Source: a candidate division Zixibacteria bacterium HGW-Zixibacteria-1
GTDB taxonomy: Bacteria > Zixibacteria > MSB-5A5 > GN15 > PGXB01
Assembly (NCBI GenBank): GCA_002838945.1
Contig: PGXB01000009.1
Span: forward strand, 1 to 64,000
Length of the DNA: 64,000 nucleotides
Direction: 5' to 3'
The notes below the pieces were generated by a model. That model worked only from the letters and a program-made list of their open reading frames with translations. It did no database searches and was not told the origin of the DNA. How positions within the stretch are numbered: position 1 is the first letter of the stretch; each line of letters starts with the position of its first letter. Shown here one piece after another: positions 27,487 through 36,541 of the stretch. The position numbers and the translations under genes were made by a program.

Positions 27487-28581
27487 ATGTCTCAAAAAAA
27501 GAAACTGATTGTCTCCATTGTCGGCGCCCGACCACAATTTATAAAGCTGGCCCCGCTGGCTCCGGCAATATCAAAAAAATTCGATCACGTCATTGTCCAT
27601 TCCGGTCAGCATTATGATAAGATGATGTCGGAAGTGTTTTTCCGACAGCTCGAAATACCGGAGGCCGACTATAATCTGGCGGTCGGATCGGGCGGTCATG
27701 GGGCGATGACCGGCCGTATTATGAGCCGCTTCGAAGCACTATTGCTGAAACTCCGACCGGATATGGTGCTGGTTTACGGTGATACGAACAGCACTCTGGC
27801 CGGGGCACTGACGGCGGCGAAACTGCAAATTCCGGTCGGGCATATCGAGGCCGGGTTGCGGTCGTTCAGGATGGATATGCCGGAAGAGATCAACCGCCGC
27901 CTGACCGATCATGTTGCCCGCATTTTGTTTTGTCCCACCCGGCAGGCTATCGTCAACCTGAGAAAAGAGGGGATTGGAAAAGGTGTCGTCCATTCGGGCG
28001 ACCTGATGTACGAATTAATTGATCTTTCCCGAAAAAAAATTTCCGGTAACATCGGGATCCTGACGCAATTACAGCTTGAGAAATATAGTTATATGCTGAT
28101 GACAATGCACCGGGCAGGCAATGTCGATTCTGGCGAAACGATGCAGAAAATAGTGAATATTTTGTCGGAGCTGAATTCGATAGTCATCTTTCCGATACAC
28201 CCCAGAACCAGAAAAAATCTAAAGCGATTCGGGCTCTTCAGGGCGATGAAATCGCTGCCCCATATTAAGCTGATCGAGCCGGTATCTTATCTGGATAACC
28301 TCAGTCTGCAAAATTACGCTAAAGCGGTTCTGACCGACTCAGGAGGGATTCAAAAGGAGGCGGTGGCCTTGGGAACGCCTTGCTTCACGCTCCGTGATGA
28401 GACCGAATGGACAGAGACTCTGAGCCGTGGCAACCATCTGGTGGGGCTGTCCTCCCGCAAGATTGTCCAGGGCCTGAAGAATGTTCATCGACCCCGGGGA
28501 AAGACTTCATGCAAAATTCGCGGTAAAAAGCCATCAGAAATAATAATTTCCAGTATATCGAGATTTTTCAGGGAAAATTAA
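27487..28581 (+). CDS. wecB: UDP-N-acetylglucosamine 2-epimerase (non-hydrolysing; WecB/WbpI-like)
   Basis: This 364-residue GT-B-fold epimerase has 'SIVGARPQFIKLAPL' at its N-terminus, 'HSGQHYDKMMSEVFF', 'VYGDTNSTLAGALTA', 'HIEAGLRSFRMDMPEEINRR' and the C-terminal 'LTDSGGIQKEAVALGTPCF'. These are the full set of active-site motifs. It converts UDP-GlcNAc to UDP-ManNAc or, in the Wbp pathway, a 2,3-diacetamido uronate to its C2 epimer. The preceding acetyltransferase and aminotransferase make the second substrate plausible. A hairpin precedes it, and the flippase gene follows after one base. Confidence 0.9.
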   Translation: MSQKKKLIVSIVGARPQFIKLAPLAPAISKKFDHVIVHSGQHYDKMMSEVFFRQLEIPEADYNLAVGSGGHGAMTGRIMSRFEALLLKLRPDMVLVYGDTNSTLAGALTAAKLQIPVGHIEAGLRSFRMDMPEEINRRLTDHVARILFCPTRQAIVNLRKEGIGKGVVHSGDLMYELIDLSRKKISGNIGILTQLQLEKYSYMLMTMHRAGNVDSGETMQKIVNILSELNSIVIFPIHPRTRKNLKRFGLFRAMKSLPHIKLIEPVSYLDNLSLQNYAKAVLTDSGGIQKEAVALGTPCFTLRDETEWTETLSRGNHLVGLSSRKIVQGLKNVHRPRGKTSCKIRGKKPSEIIISSISRFFREN

Positions 28582-28582
28582 T

Positions 28583-30124
28583 TTGTCTGGCACCGTCAGC
28601 ATAAAGCAGGCGATTCTCGGAGTATCGGGGATTGTGCTGATCTCAAAACTGTTGGGATTCATTCGGGAAATGGTTATTGCCGAACGTTTTGGGACATCAC
28701 TGGAGTATGATGTTTTTTTGATCGCCATCGCCGCGCCCATTTTCTTCAATGTCGTGATAGTCCGCTCGACCAACTTTTTACTGGTCCCGTTTCTCTCCAA
28801 AAAAATAGACAAAACCATTAATGCCGACTCCGATCGGGAAATCTGGAGCGTAATCAACTCGCTATTGGCTGTAGTGCTGTTTCTGATTTTAATCATTATC
28901 CTGGCGGCGCCGTATCTGGTCAAGCTGATCGGGCCGAATCTGGAGGGCGAGACGCTGTCAAAAGGCATTTTTTATTGCCGGGCGATTTCAATCCTGGTCT
29001 TCTTTGGTTTTGCCGAGTCATTGCTGCGTTCGGCCCTGAATGTCAGGAAATCATTTGTTTATCCGGCGCTCGGGACGATTGTGCTCAATATTGTCGCTAT
29101 CTCGACCATATATTTGTTTTCGGGGGGGATGTCCGTTACGGCAATATTGCTGGGACTTATTCTGGGATATTTTCTTCAGGTCACTTTTCTTTATCTCAAA
29201 GTTAAAAACATCGGCGCCCTCGGAAATTTCCATCTAAAGTTATTCGGCCCTGAAGCAATCCGGATTTTTTCGGTCGGCGGAGTGATCGTTGCGGTGGAAC
29301 TGCTGGTCAGCACTTATTTCCTGATTGACCGCTATTTTGCCTCCGGGCTTCAGGAAGGCGTTGTCTCGGCGCTGAATTATTGCAGCCTGCTGGTGATGCT
29401 TCCGGTAAGTATCGTCGGATTCGCGATTGCTTCGGTGACATTCCCATATCTGAGCGAAAATGCCCATGAGAGCGGGAAGTCGCAATTCGGCAGGATGCTT
29501 CATTCCGCCTTATCATTGGCGCTGGTAATCGGCCTGCCATGCGGCCTGTTTTATCTGATTTTCCCTCGGGAGTTGACGGCGGCGGTTTTTTTCCGCGGCG
29601 CCTTCGATTTATATTCTCTTGAGATAACCTCAAAAATATTGATAATGCTGGCGCCGTATCTGGTATGTCTGTTTCTTTATACAATTTTGATTCAGGCCTG
29701 CTATTCATCGGGCCGCCAGAGGGCCGTATTTTATATCGCTGTTGTTTCCATAATTATGAAGGGTCTTTTAACCTGGTTACTTAAAGGGTTGATGGGTTAT
29801 CCCGGGATCGGACTGGCGACGTCAATCGTCCAGTTATTCATGGTCGTGATGCTGGTATGGCTCCTTCATTATGATGGCAGATTGACGGAGATCAAAAGTC
29901 TGATGCCGACCATTGCCAGGGTAGTAGTTGCCTCCGTGCCATTACTGGCCACCGGCTATTTTTTCGGTAAATTGCCTGATTTTACGATGGATATGGAAAT
30001 TCTCTCAAGGCTGCGGGTTATTCCGGCCGGTTTGATTTCTATCCTTGGATTTGTTATTATTGGTTATCTGGTTAAAATAGAAACAATCAGAGAAACAGTC
30101 AATAAAGTAATTGGAAGAGCATAA
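28583..30124 (+). CDS. MurJ/MVF-family lipid II-type flippase
   Basis: This 513-residue protein has about fourteen membrane spans. The N-terminus, with 'ISKLLGFIREMVIAERFG', carries the MVF (MurJ) signature. The central part has 'ATVTFPYLSE'-like 'ASVTFPYLSENAHESGKSQF'. MurJ itself flips lipid II; copies inside polysaccharide operons are thought to replace Wzx and flip the lipid-linked repeat unit, which is the likely role here. The start is TTG with AGGGAAA upstream, one base after the epimerase stop. The stop overlaps the ligase start by one base (TAATG). Confidence 0.88.
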   Translation: MSGTVSIKQAILGVSGIVLISKLLGFIREMVIAERFGTSLEYDVFLIAIAAPIFFNVVIVRSTNFLLVPFLSKKIDKTINADSDREIWSVINSLLAVVLFLILIIILAAPYLVKLIGPNLEGETLSKGIFYCRAISILVFFGFAESLLRSALNVRKSFVYPALGTIVLNIVAISTIYLFSGGMSVTAILLGLILGYFLQVTFLYLKVKNIGALGNFHLKLFGPEAIRIFSVGGVIVAVELLVSTYFLIDRYFASGLQEGVVSALNYCSLLVMLPVSIVGFAIASVTFPYLSENAHESGKSQFGRMLHSALSLALVIGLPCGLFYLIFPRELTAAVFFRGAFDLYSLEITSKILIMLAPYLVCLFLYTILIQACYSSGRQRAVFYIAVVSIIMKGLLTWLLKGLMGYPGIGLATSIVQLFMVVMLVWLLHYDGRLTEIKSLMPTIARVVVASVPLLATGYFFGKLPDFTMDMEILSRLRVIPAGLISILGFVIIGYLVKIETIRETVNKVIGRA

Positions 30125-31533
30125 TGCAGAGCGCGACACATAGCCAGGAACTATCTTCAGCATCATGGGGAAGATTTTCAATCTGGTCAGCGGCGTTTCT
30201 GCTCCTGGCCTCCATTCCGGCCGTGTGGCTTTTGATGGGCGGCCGGACGATTATGGCGGCTGCTTATATGCTGGTGCCGGCGGCCGTCTTTTTTATTTCA
30301 TCACCCCGCTATAGTTTCTATCTGTTTATGGCTTTGAATTTTGTATATGCGCCTTATTACCTGACCGGCCTGGCGATCCATCCGTGGGATATTGCCGCCC
30401 TTCTGTTTGCCGCCGCGGCATTGGTTTCGTGGCTGCTGAAATACTCGCCCATGGTTGATAAAACCAGCCTGGATTATAATCTTCTCTTTCTGATTCTGGC
30501 CACCGCCTTTTCGGCAGTCTTTGCCTATAAGCCGGCTCTTTCGGTTATCCCGACGGTCAGAATCATACTTCTGTTTGTCATTTTCAGGGCCATTTATTAT
30601 TTGTCCGGGAAAGTGTCGCCATCAAAGATATTTCGGTTTTTCATTCATGCATATACTCTTGTCTCGTTATATAACTGCCTGATATTCTTTTTTCATGGCG
30701 GGGCGATGAGAATCTTCGGTTTTTCCGGCATTGCCTTTGAGACTTTTTGCATGGTTGGTGTGCCGGTTTCCCTCGCTTATGCCATCTGGCATCCGCGAAG
30801 TTCGGGCCGGGCGTATTATTCAATTGTTTTTCTGATAAATCTAATGGGTGCCGTTGCGACCGGATCGCGCGGGCCGCTGTTGACGATCGCAATTGCCATC
30901 CCGGTTCTGCTGTTGGTCTCATATCTAAAAGCCCGCAGAACCGGATGCAATTATGCCCGGAAGTATGTGCGCGGTTTTGTAATGATTCTTATCCCGGTCC
31001 TGCTGGTCATTATGGCCGGTTCCGGCTATTTCCTTATGGTTGGTGAAAGATTCGAAGAACTTGGCGCGGAACAGCCCAAAGGAACGATTCTTCTGCGCCT
31101 GTCCCTGTGGAAAGCGGCGATTGAAAGCTTTTTACTGGATCCTGTTTCGGGAATCGGTGTCGGGAATTTTCGTGTCATTGATGATTTGCTGGTGCATCTG
31201 AAATTTGATGCGGTGCGTTATTATTTGATCGGCTTGTCATTTCATAATGTTTTCCTCCAGTACCTGGCCGAAACCGGACTGCCGGGGGCGCTGGCGATCC
31301 TGCTTCTGGGCTGGAATGTCCTGAGGATAGGGCGGCGAGTATTACGATTCAATGAAACAAGTGAAGAGTTGCCATTGGCGGCGGCCTTATTCATAAGCGC
31401 GTTTATTTTCTTTATAACCATTTTTTATATGCGGGCCTGGACCTGGGGCCAGGAGGGGTATGTTCTGGCACTGATTATGGCGCTTCTGGCCCGCGTATAT
31501 CGGCCGATTCAAATGACGGCCGGCCAAAAGTAA
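30124..31533 (+). CDS. O-antigen ligase/polymerase family membrane protein
   Basis: This 469-residue protein has about twelve membrane spans. A periplasmic loop before the final spans holds 'GTILLRLSLWKAAIESFLLDPVSGIGVGNF', and an earlier 'VATGSRGPLLTIAI' fits the Wzy_C signature of O-antigen ligases and polymerases. It should polymerise or ligate the glycan repeat at the periplasmic face. Sequence alone does not separate ligase from polymerase; as the only such protein in the operon, it is most simply the Wzy polymerase. It overlaps its neighbours on both sides by one base. Confidence 0.88.
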   Translation: MQSATHSQELSSASWGRFSIWSAAFLLLASIPAVWLLMGGRTIMAAAYMLVPAAVFFISSPRYSFYLFMALNFVYAPYYLTGLAIHPWDIAALLFAAAALVSWLLKYSPMVDKTSLDYNLLFLILATAFSAVFAYKPALSVIPTVRIILLFVIFRAIYYLSGKVSPSKIFRFFIHAYTLVSLYNCLIFFFHGGAMRIFGFSGIAFETFCMVGVPVSLAYAIWHPRSSGRAYYSIVFLINLMGAVATGSRGPLLTIAIAIPVLLLVSYLKARRTGCNYARKYVRGFVMILIPVLLVIMAGSGYFLMVGERFEELGAEQPKGTILLRLSLWKAAIESFLLDPVSGIGVGNFRVIDDLLVHLKFDAVRYYLIGLSFHNVFLQYLAETGLPGALAILLLGWNVLRIGRRVLRFNETSEELPLAAALFISAFIFFITIFYMRAWTWGQEGYVLALIMALLARVYRPIQMTAGQK

Positions 31534-32609
31534 TGTCTCATAAAATTGTCATACTGGGCTATTCCGGTTCGGTGCATGTAATCCGCTGGGCACAGGGATT
31601 GGCCGGACTGGGTTTTGACATCACCGTCATATCGCTTGGCGGCGATAAAATCGACGGGGTCGAGACAATTATTCTGTCGGCCGGCCCGAATCGTAATCTG
31701 GGCTATATTCTTCAGTCGCGCCGTGTCAGGGATATCATCCACAGCATTAAACCCGATTTGCTTCATGCTCACTATGCCACCGGTTTCGGACTCTGGGGCA
31801 GGCAATCGAAGTTCCACCCCTTCGTTATTTCGGTCTGGGGCGCCGATGTAATTGATTTTCCGAGAACCTGGCTTAAGAAAAAACTGCTGGGCAGCATACT
31901 TCATTCAGCCGACTGCATCACCTCGACAAGTCATTTCCTGAAGCAAAAGACCGTTCAGTTATTTGGTGATCTTGCCGAACGGATCAGGATAATACCATTC
32001 GGCGTTGAAATTCCCGATGTATTAAAACAGGTCCGCCGTGATGAGTGTACCCGCTTGGTTTTTATTAAGGCACATCGCAAAAAATACGGCCCCGATATTC
32101 TGATTGAGGCCGTGAATGAAGCCGTGAAATCCGGTCTTAAACTGCACCTGACCATGGCCGGAGAAGGGGAAATGACACCTCTGTTGAAGGAACAGGTGAA
32201 GCGTTTGAAACTGGATGATATTGTGACCTTTGCCGGTTTCATTGAAAATCGGCGTATGCCTGAATTTTTGGTCGGGCATGACATCATGGTGATGCCATCG
32301 ACAATGGATTCGGAATCATTCGGGGTGGCGGTTCTGGAGGCCTCCGCGGCCGGACTTCCGGTTATTGCCAGCAGGATCGGCGGTGTTCCCGAGGTTCTTA
32401 AAGACAACGCGACCGGATTACTGGTGCCGCCGCGTGATGTTCATAGTTTGACCGAGGCAATTATAAAGCTCGCCGGAAATGCCGAAATACAGAAAAGTAT
32501 GGGACTGGCCGGAAGGAAATTCGTCGAAGAGAATTATCTCTGGGGCGCTTGTTTGAATATGATGAGTCAATTGTATGAAGATATAATGGCCGGAAGGAGT
32601 GACGTTTGA
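31533..32609 (+). CDS. Glycosyltransferase family 4
   Basis: This 358-residue GT-B-fold protein has the family's N-terminal 'KIVILGYSGSVHVIRWAQGL', the interdomain 'HAHYATGFGLWGR', and the C-terminal nucleotide-sugar site 'DSESFGVAVLEASAAGLPV'. It would add one sugar to the lipid-linked repeat unit at the cytoplasmic face. It is the only glycosyltransferase in the operon, so assembling the repeat must draw on transferases elsewhere. Start and stop overlap the adjacent genes (TAATG at the start, four bases at the end), indicating tight translational coupling. Confidence 0.92.
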   Translation: MSHKIVILGYSGSVHVIRWAQGLAGLGFDITVISLGGDKIDGVETIILSAGPNRNLGYILQSRRVRDIIHSIKPDLLHAHYATGFGLWGRQSKFHPFVISVWGADVIDFPRTWLKKKLLGSILHSADCITSTSHFLKQKTVQLFGDLAERIRIIPFGVEIPDVLKQVRRDECTRLVFIKAHRKKYGPDILIEAVNEAVKSGLKLHLTMAGEGEMTPLLKEQVKRLKLDDIVTFAGFIENRRMPEFLVGHDIMVMPSTMDSESFGVAVLEASAAGLPVIASRIGGVPEVLKDNATGLLVPPRDVHSLTEAIIKLAGNAEIQKSMGLAGRKFVEENYLWGACLNMMSQLYEDIMAGRSDV

Positions 32610-33757
32610 AAGTGCCGTTTTTCAGGCTTTCCTTTGCGAATGAAGAAAAAAAGGAAGTCCGCGATGTTCTCGAATCCGGCTGGGTGACATCCGGCCCGAA
32701 GGTAAAGTTGCTGGAAAAACAGGTCATCGGTCTGACCGGGGCCCGTTATGCGGCCGCTGTTTCATCGGCCACGGCCGGGTTGCATCTGGCGCTGACAGGG
32801 CTTGATATCGGTCCGGGTGATGAAGTTATTACGACGCCGTACACTATGGCCGCGACAGTCGAAGCCATACTATATACCGGGGCGCAGCCGGTTTTGGCCG
32901 ATATCGATCCGGTCAGTCTGAATATCGATCCGGTCGCAGTGGAAAGGAATATCACCAAAAGGACAAGGGCAATCTTGTCGGTTGATATCGCCGGGTGTGC
33001 CTGCGATTACCGGGCCTTGAGGCAATTGGCGCGAAAATATAAAATTCACCTCATAGATGATGCCGCGCATTCATTCGGAGGAAAGTACGAGGGCCGGATG
33101 ATCGGTTCCATTGTCGATGCCACCGTCTTTTCCTTCTATTCCACAAAAAATATTACCACCGGCGAAGGCGGCATGGTTGCCGCAAATAACAAAAAACTGA
33201 TTGATCGGGTAAGGCATTTGTCGCTGCATGGAATGACGTCATCCGGGTGGAAAAGGTACCGGGGAGGAAGCTGGCGGTATGATATAACCGACCTGGGTTA
33301 TAAATACAATCTGTCTGATCTTGCGGCAGCGCTCGGCGTCGGGCAGATAAAAAGGTTTGCGAAATTGCAGAAAAAGCGCCGGCTTCTGGCCAAAAGATAT
33401 TTTGATAATCTTAAAGGTTTGAAAGATTATATTGAACTTCCTTTTTATCATGAATTCAATGAACATACCTGGCATTTATACATAATTAAAATCAATTCGG
33501 ACAGGTGGAAAATCGGGCGTAATCGTCTCATTGAAGAGCTGGAAAAGGCGGGGGTTGGCTGCGGCGTGCATTTTATTCCGATTTACCGGCTGTCTTATTT
33601 TGGAAAAAGATTAGAGTACACCAAATCCGACCTGCCACATTGTGAAAGCGCCTACCAGCGTGTCATATCATTACCCTTTTATCCCGACCTCGAAATGCGG
33701 GAAGTGGATTATGTCTGCGGCATGCTGAAAAAAATGACGGAAAAATTCGGCCGTTAA
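32606..33757 (+). CDS. DegT/DnrJ/EryC1/StrS aminotransferase (ArnB/PseC-like)
   Basis: This 383-residue PLP enzyme is the second sugar aminotransferase of the operon and is clearly distinct from the first. It has 'ESGWVTSGPKVKLLEKQV', 'AVSSATAGLHLALTGLDIGP', 'LIDDAAHSFGGKY' and the PLP lysine in 'FSFYSTKNITTGEGGM'. The pattern is nearest to C4 aminotransferases such as ArnB, PglE and PseC. Two aminotransferases suggest two different amino sugars in the glycan. The start is TTG with AAGGAG at correct spacing. It is the last gene of the operon, before the terminator at 33773. Confidence 0.92.
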   Translation: MKVPFFRLSFANEEKKEVRDVLESGWVTSGPKVKLLEKQVIGLTGARYAAAVSSATAGLHLALTGLDIGPGDEVITTPYTMAATVEAILYTGAQPVLADIDPVSLNIDPVAVERNITKRTRAILSVDIAGCACDYRALRQLARKYKIHLIDDAAHSFGGKYEGRMIGSIVDATVFSFYSTKNITTGEGGMVAANNKKLIDRVRHLSLHGMTSSGWKRYRGGSWRYDITDLGYKYNLSDLAAALGVGQIKRFAKLQKKRRLLAKRYFDNLKGLKDYIELPFYHEFNEHTWHLYIIKINSDRWKIGRNRLIEELEKAGVGCGVHFIPIYRLSYFGKRLEYTKSDLPHCESAYQRVISLPFYPDLEMREVDYVCGMLKKMTEKFGR

Positions 33758-33772
33758 AAGTGGAAAAATAGT

Positions 33773-33805
33773 AAAGCCGCTTCCGGGGTGGAAGCGGCTT
33801 TTTTT
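33773..33805 (+). terminator. Rho-independent terminator of the exopolysaccharide operon
   Basis: A 12-bp stem (AAAGCCGCTTCC / GGAAGCGGCTTT) with a five-base loop is followed by T residues. It sits between two converging genes and may also serve the secreted-protein gene that ends at 33823 on the other strand. Confidence 0.93.
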
Positions 33806-33822
33806 GTAAAGGATGTAGATGG

Positions 33823-36156
33823 TTATTTCATAAGCATCATCTTTTTGGATTCGACAAAATCGCCGGCCCTCATGTTATACAGGTAAATACCGGAAGCCAC
33901 CCGACTTCCGCCGGCATCATGGCCGTTCCAGATTACCTCGTAACGTCCGGGCGCCTTCTCTTCATCGACCAGCGTGGTTATGCTCTGGCCAAGAATATTA
34001 AATACTTCGATAGTTACATGAGTCGCAACCGGAACATCGTAGGCTATAACTGTCCGCGGGTTGAACGGGTTGGGCCGGTTGGGATACAGGGCAAAATTGT
34101 TCGGCAGGATTCCATTACCGGGCGTTTCGAATTCGTCCACGATTCGACTCATGCCGCCGCCGCCGCTACCGCACTGTATTGGTATAGTCGCGCCGCATCC
34201 GCCGGAAGTGTTGTTGCACTTGCCACCAACGCCATTGGCACTATATGCAACATAATGCGAGTTTGATGTGTTATCTTCAATATAGCCGTCACTTAAAGTA
34301 GGGGTCATGCCATATGATTTGTTGTACATGCAACTCGGCATGCCGTACCAGATTGTCGCCAGCTTGGTATAGCTGTCACCATTGGCGCCCTCATTGAATG
34401 AGCTGTTCGTCGATGATATCTCATATACACTTGATGATATTCTATGAGCGGTAACGCCAGATTCGCATATAACGCATTTGATGCACCAGCTATTATTAGC
34501 AGTGACTTCTACATAAAATGTATCGACCGTAATGTTATTGCGGAGTCTTAAATCATGCGAAACAAAAACCGACTGGGAGGAGCCTGAGGTGGTAGAGAAT
34601 TCACCCATCAGCACCTCTGCCTGGCCACAAGTAAAGGTCAGCCCGTCACCATATTCAGTGGGGACATTCCCGGTAACATCGACAATCTGGCTCTCATATG
34701 TGGAGGCCTCATCGATGGGGCAGAGGTCGACATATCGATTGGCGTAGTTCGGTGAAAAACCGTCATTATCCCACTCCACCGTGACCAGGCCCAGACTGTC
34801 ATATTCGCCTTCTGTGCAATCAAGGGTGGCTGAATTATATTGACTGATTGCCAAATAACTATAGTCAACAGAGGCTTCGGTAAAGGTAAATCCGTTATAT
34901 GGAGTGTTAAAATCGGCCGTGCCCCAGTCATCGGTAAGATCGAAGACGGCTTCAATCCGATCGCTGGCTCCTCCTGAAGCAAAGTTGGCCTCAAGCTTCA
35001 CGGCTGCAGTCGCCTCATCATCGGACAGGGAGAGATACTTATCGCAATCCTCACAATCGAAGTCGACCTTGATATCGGCGGTATAATCATCCATGGCAAT
35101 CGTGCCATCTTCATAATTCCATGCCTCTGTCAGGCTTGAACAGTAATAATACATGCCGTCGCTGAAATATACGTAAGTCTTAGAACTGTCATCGACGAAG
35201 TCCAGAACAGTTCCATTTGCCACTCCGTCCCATGGTGGATTGGCAATGACGTCGAATTGAAGAGAATAAAGCGTATCTCCATAACCGGGGTAAGTATCGA
35301 AGTTGCGGGCATTATAGGTATCAAAGGAGGCATTTAGCAGAACTCGCAAAGAGTCATTCGACTCGGCGCAATAGGAGTACATATACCAGATATCCGGTTC
35401 ATATATAGTCCAAGATCCGGAAACATAATCCAGTTTTTCGTCATCATAAGTAATTAAATGGGTTGTTGCTCGAGTGCGGAAGTTATTATCGCATAATACA
35501 TAAACGGTGATTCTGTCACCGAGGACGCCACAGGTATAGGTCGCATCGTTGATGATGTAATCTGCGTAATAGTTCGTCACGGACAGAGTCCCATTATCAA
35601 GATTCTCTGCATAGTACCAAGTGGGGCCGCCATCGTCAACCTGCATACCATTAGTACCGGCATCGAGTACAAGATCGGTCGTAAAATATTCGCTCTTGCA
35701 GGCCGTTAACTGAAATCTCAGCGTAATATATGTAGTGGCCGCCTCCTGCGGAAATTCGCTCGGACTGTTGTCCACAAACTCCAGTTCCACTTTGTCATAG
35801 TCGTTGTTGGGGGTGTTGGGGTAAACGGTTATGGTTACGGTACCATCCCAATTCTGCAGAGTGTAGTCTTCTTCCAGGAAGTCGACGTTATCATTGTCAT
35901 AAAAGAAATATCCCTTTATGCTCTTAATCTCGTCTGCTGGCGCCGTTCCTGTCTCCCACCACATCTGAAAATCTACTTCGGCAATGGTATTGTCGTTTAC
36001 ATCGGTAGTGGTCTTAATTTGCGCCGATGCATCGGTTAATTTGCAGCTTAGGTTTGGATTTGTTTCCATTACTTCCGCCGAAACCACGGAAACGATGAAT
36101 ATTAAAAATAAAAATGTAAGTAATGGACTAAGCAGTGATTTATAAGATGAAGTCAT
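33823..36156 (-). CDS. Large secreted protein with cohesin-like repeats and C-terminal sorting-type domain
   Basis: This protein of about 777 residues begins with a signal peptide ('LLSPLLTFLFLIFIVSVVSA'). The middle consists of about four related beta-rich modules, each opening with a 'DGTxxxxxYxADxxV' segment and continuing with 'GDxxTVxVxxxNNF'-like strands, resembling cohesin-type carbohydrate-binding folds. It is rich in cysteine ('DCEDCDKYL', 'WCIKCVICESG', 'CNNTSGGCG'). The last 85 residues are the 'YPNRPNPFNPRTVIAYDVP' and 'ASGIYLYNMRAGDFVESKKM' domain that marks exported proteins in FCB bacteria (FlgD-Ig/type IX-like). It is probably a surface or cell-wall protein. The ATG at 36156 follows GGAGGA; longer frames are rejected. 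Confidence 0.8.
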   Translation of the reverse strand: MTSSYKSLLSPLLTFLFLIFIVSVVSAEVMETNPNLSCKLTDASAQIKTTTDVNDNTIAEVDFQMWWETGTAPADEIKSIKGYFFYDNDNVDFLEEDYTLQNWDGTVTITVYPNTPNNDYDKVELEFVDNSPSEFPQEAATTYITLRFQLTACKSEYFTTDLVLDAGTNGMQVDDGGPTWYYAENLDNGTLSVTNYYADYIINDATYTCGVLGDRITVYVLCDNNFRTRATTHLITYDDEKLDYVSGSWTIYEPDIWYMYSYCAESNDSLRVLLNASFDTYNARNFDTYPGYGDTLYSLQFDVIANPPWDGVANGTVLDFVDDSSKTYVYFSDGMYYYCSSLTEAWNYEDGTIAMDDYTADIKVDFDCEDCDKYLSLSDDEATAAVKLEANFASGGASDRIEAVFDLTDDWGTADFNTPYNGFTFTEASVDYSYLAISQYNSATLDCTEGEYDSLGLVTVEWDNDGFSPNYANRYVDLCPIDEASTYESQIVDVTGNVPTEYGDGLTFTCGQAEVLMGEFSTTSGSSQSVFVSHDLRLRNNITVDTFYVEVTANNSWCIKCVICESGVTAHRISSSVYEISSTNSSFNEGANGDSYTKLATIWYGMPSCMYNKSYGMTPTLSDGYIEDNTSNSHYVAYSANGVGGKCNNTSGGCGATIPIQCGSGGGGMSRIVDEFETPGNGILPNNFALYPNRPNPFNPRTVIAYDVPVATHVTIEVFNILGQSITTLVDEEKAPGRYEVIWNGHDAGGSRVASGIYLYNMRAGDFVESKKMMLMK

Positions 36157-36396
36157 ACTTTCCTCCATGAAAATATATTTAAAGTTAGTGTCAGAATAAA
36201 AGGCTTGTCTATTTTGGTATTTGGGGGGAGGACGGGCGCGTTCCTGCATAGTTATAGTACCGCATTGATACACGATCAATGTACCTCAACTGTACTGTGC
36301 TTTACCAGCGGGGGAAACGTAATTACACAGTAAAGTGCATTAGCGTTAAGCAGTGTTTCTGTCTTGATGTCGTATCACGGTGTCGTAGCTAAAACG

Positions 36397-36425
36397 AATG
36401 TAAATATTGTACTACCCTTTGTCAA
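36397..36425 (-). promoter_or_regulatory. Sigma70 promoter of the first secreted protein
   Basis: On the minus strand, TTGACA (complement of 36420-36425), 17 bases, then TACATT (complement of 36397-36402). The transcript would have a leader of about 230 bases before the start codon at 36156. The stretch 36157-36541 holds no gene, only this leader, the promoter and the terminator at 36491. Confidence 0.8.
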
Positions 36426-36490
36426 GCGAAAAATACAAAATATGGGCATTATATTGCGATATTGTGTACTTAAGCTTTTCGACTCTCATT

Positions 36491-36524
36491 AAAAAACCGC
36501 CCTTTGAACGAGGGCGGCTTTTTT
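36491..36524 (-). terminator. Rho-independent terminator, usable on both strands
   Basis: A 7-bp stem (CCGCCCT at 36497-36503, AGGGCGG at 36511-36517) is flanked by an A-run on one side and a T-run on the other. It lies 18 bases after the stop of the secreted-protein gene at 36542 on the minus strand and ends that transcript. Confidence 0.88.
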
Positions 36525-36541
36525 AAATATTATTCGATGAG

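Noticed and set aside
22760-33805. Whole exopolysaccharide region as a genomic island or prophage
   Set aside because: Base composition looks like the rest of the window, there is no integrase or attachment repeat, and the region is a single orderly operon.
36280-36396. c-di-GMP or other known riboswitch in the long leader of the secreted protein gene
   Set aside because: No core motif of a known class was recognised. Only short local inverted repeats such as TTGAT...ATCAA are seen.
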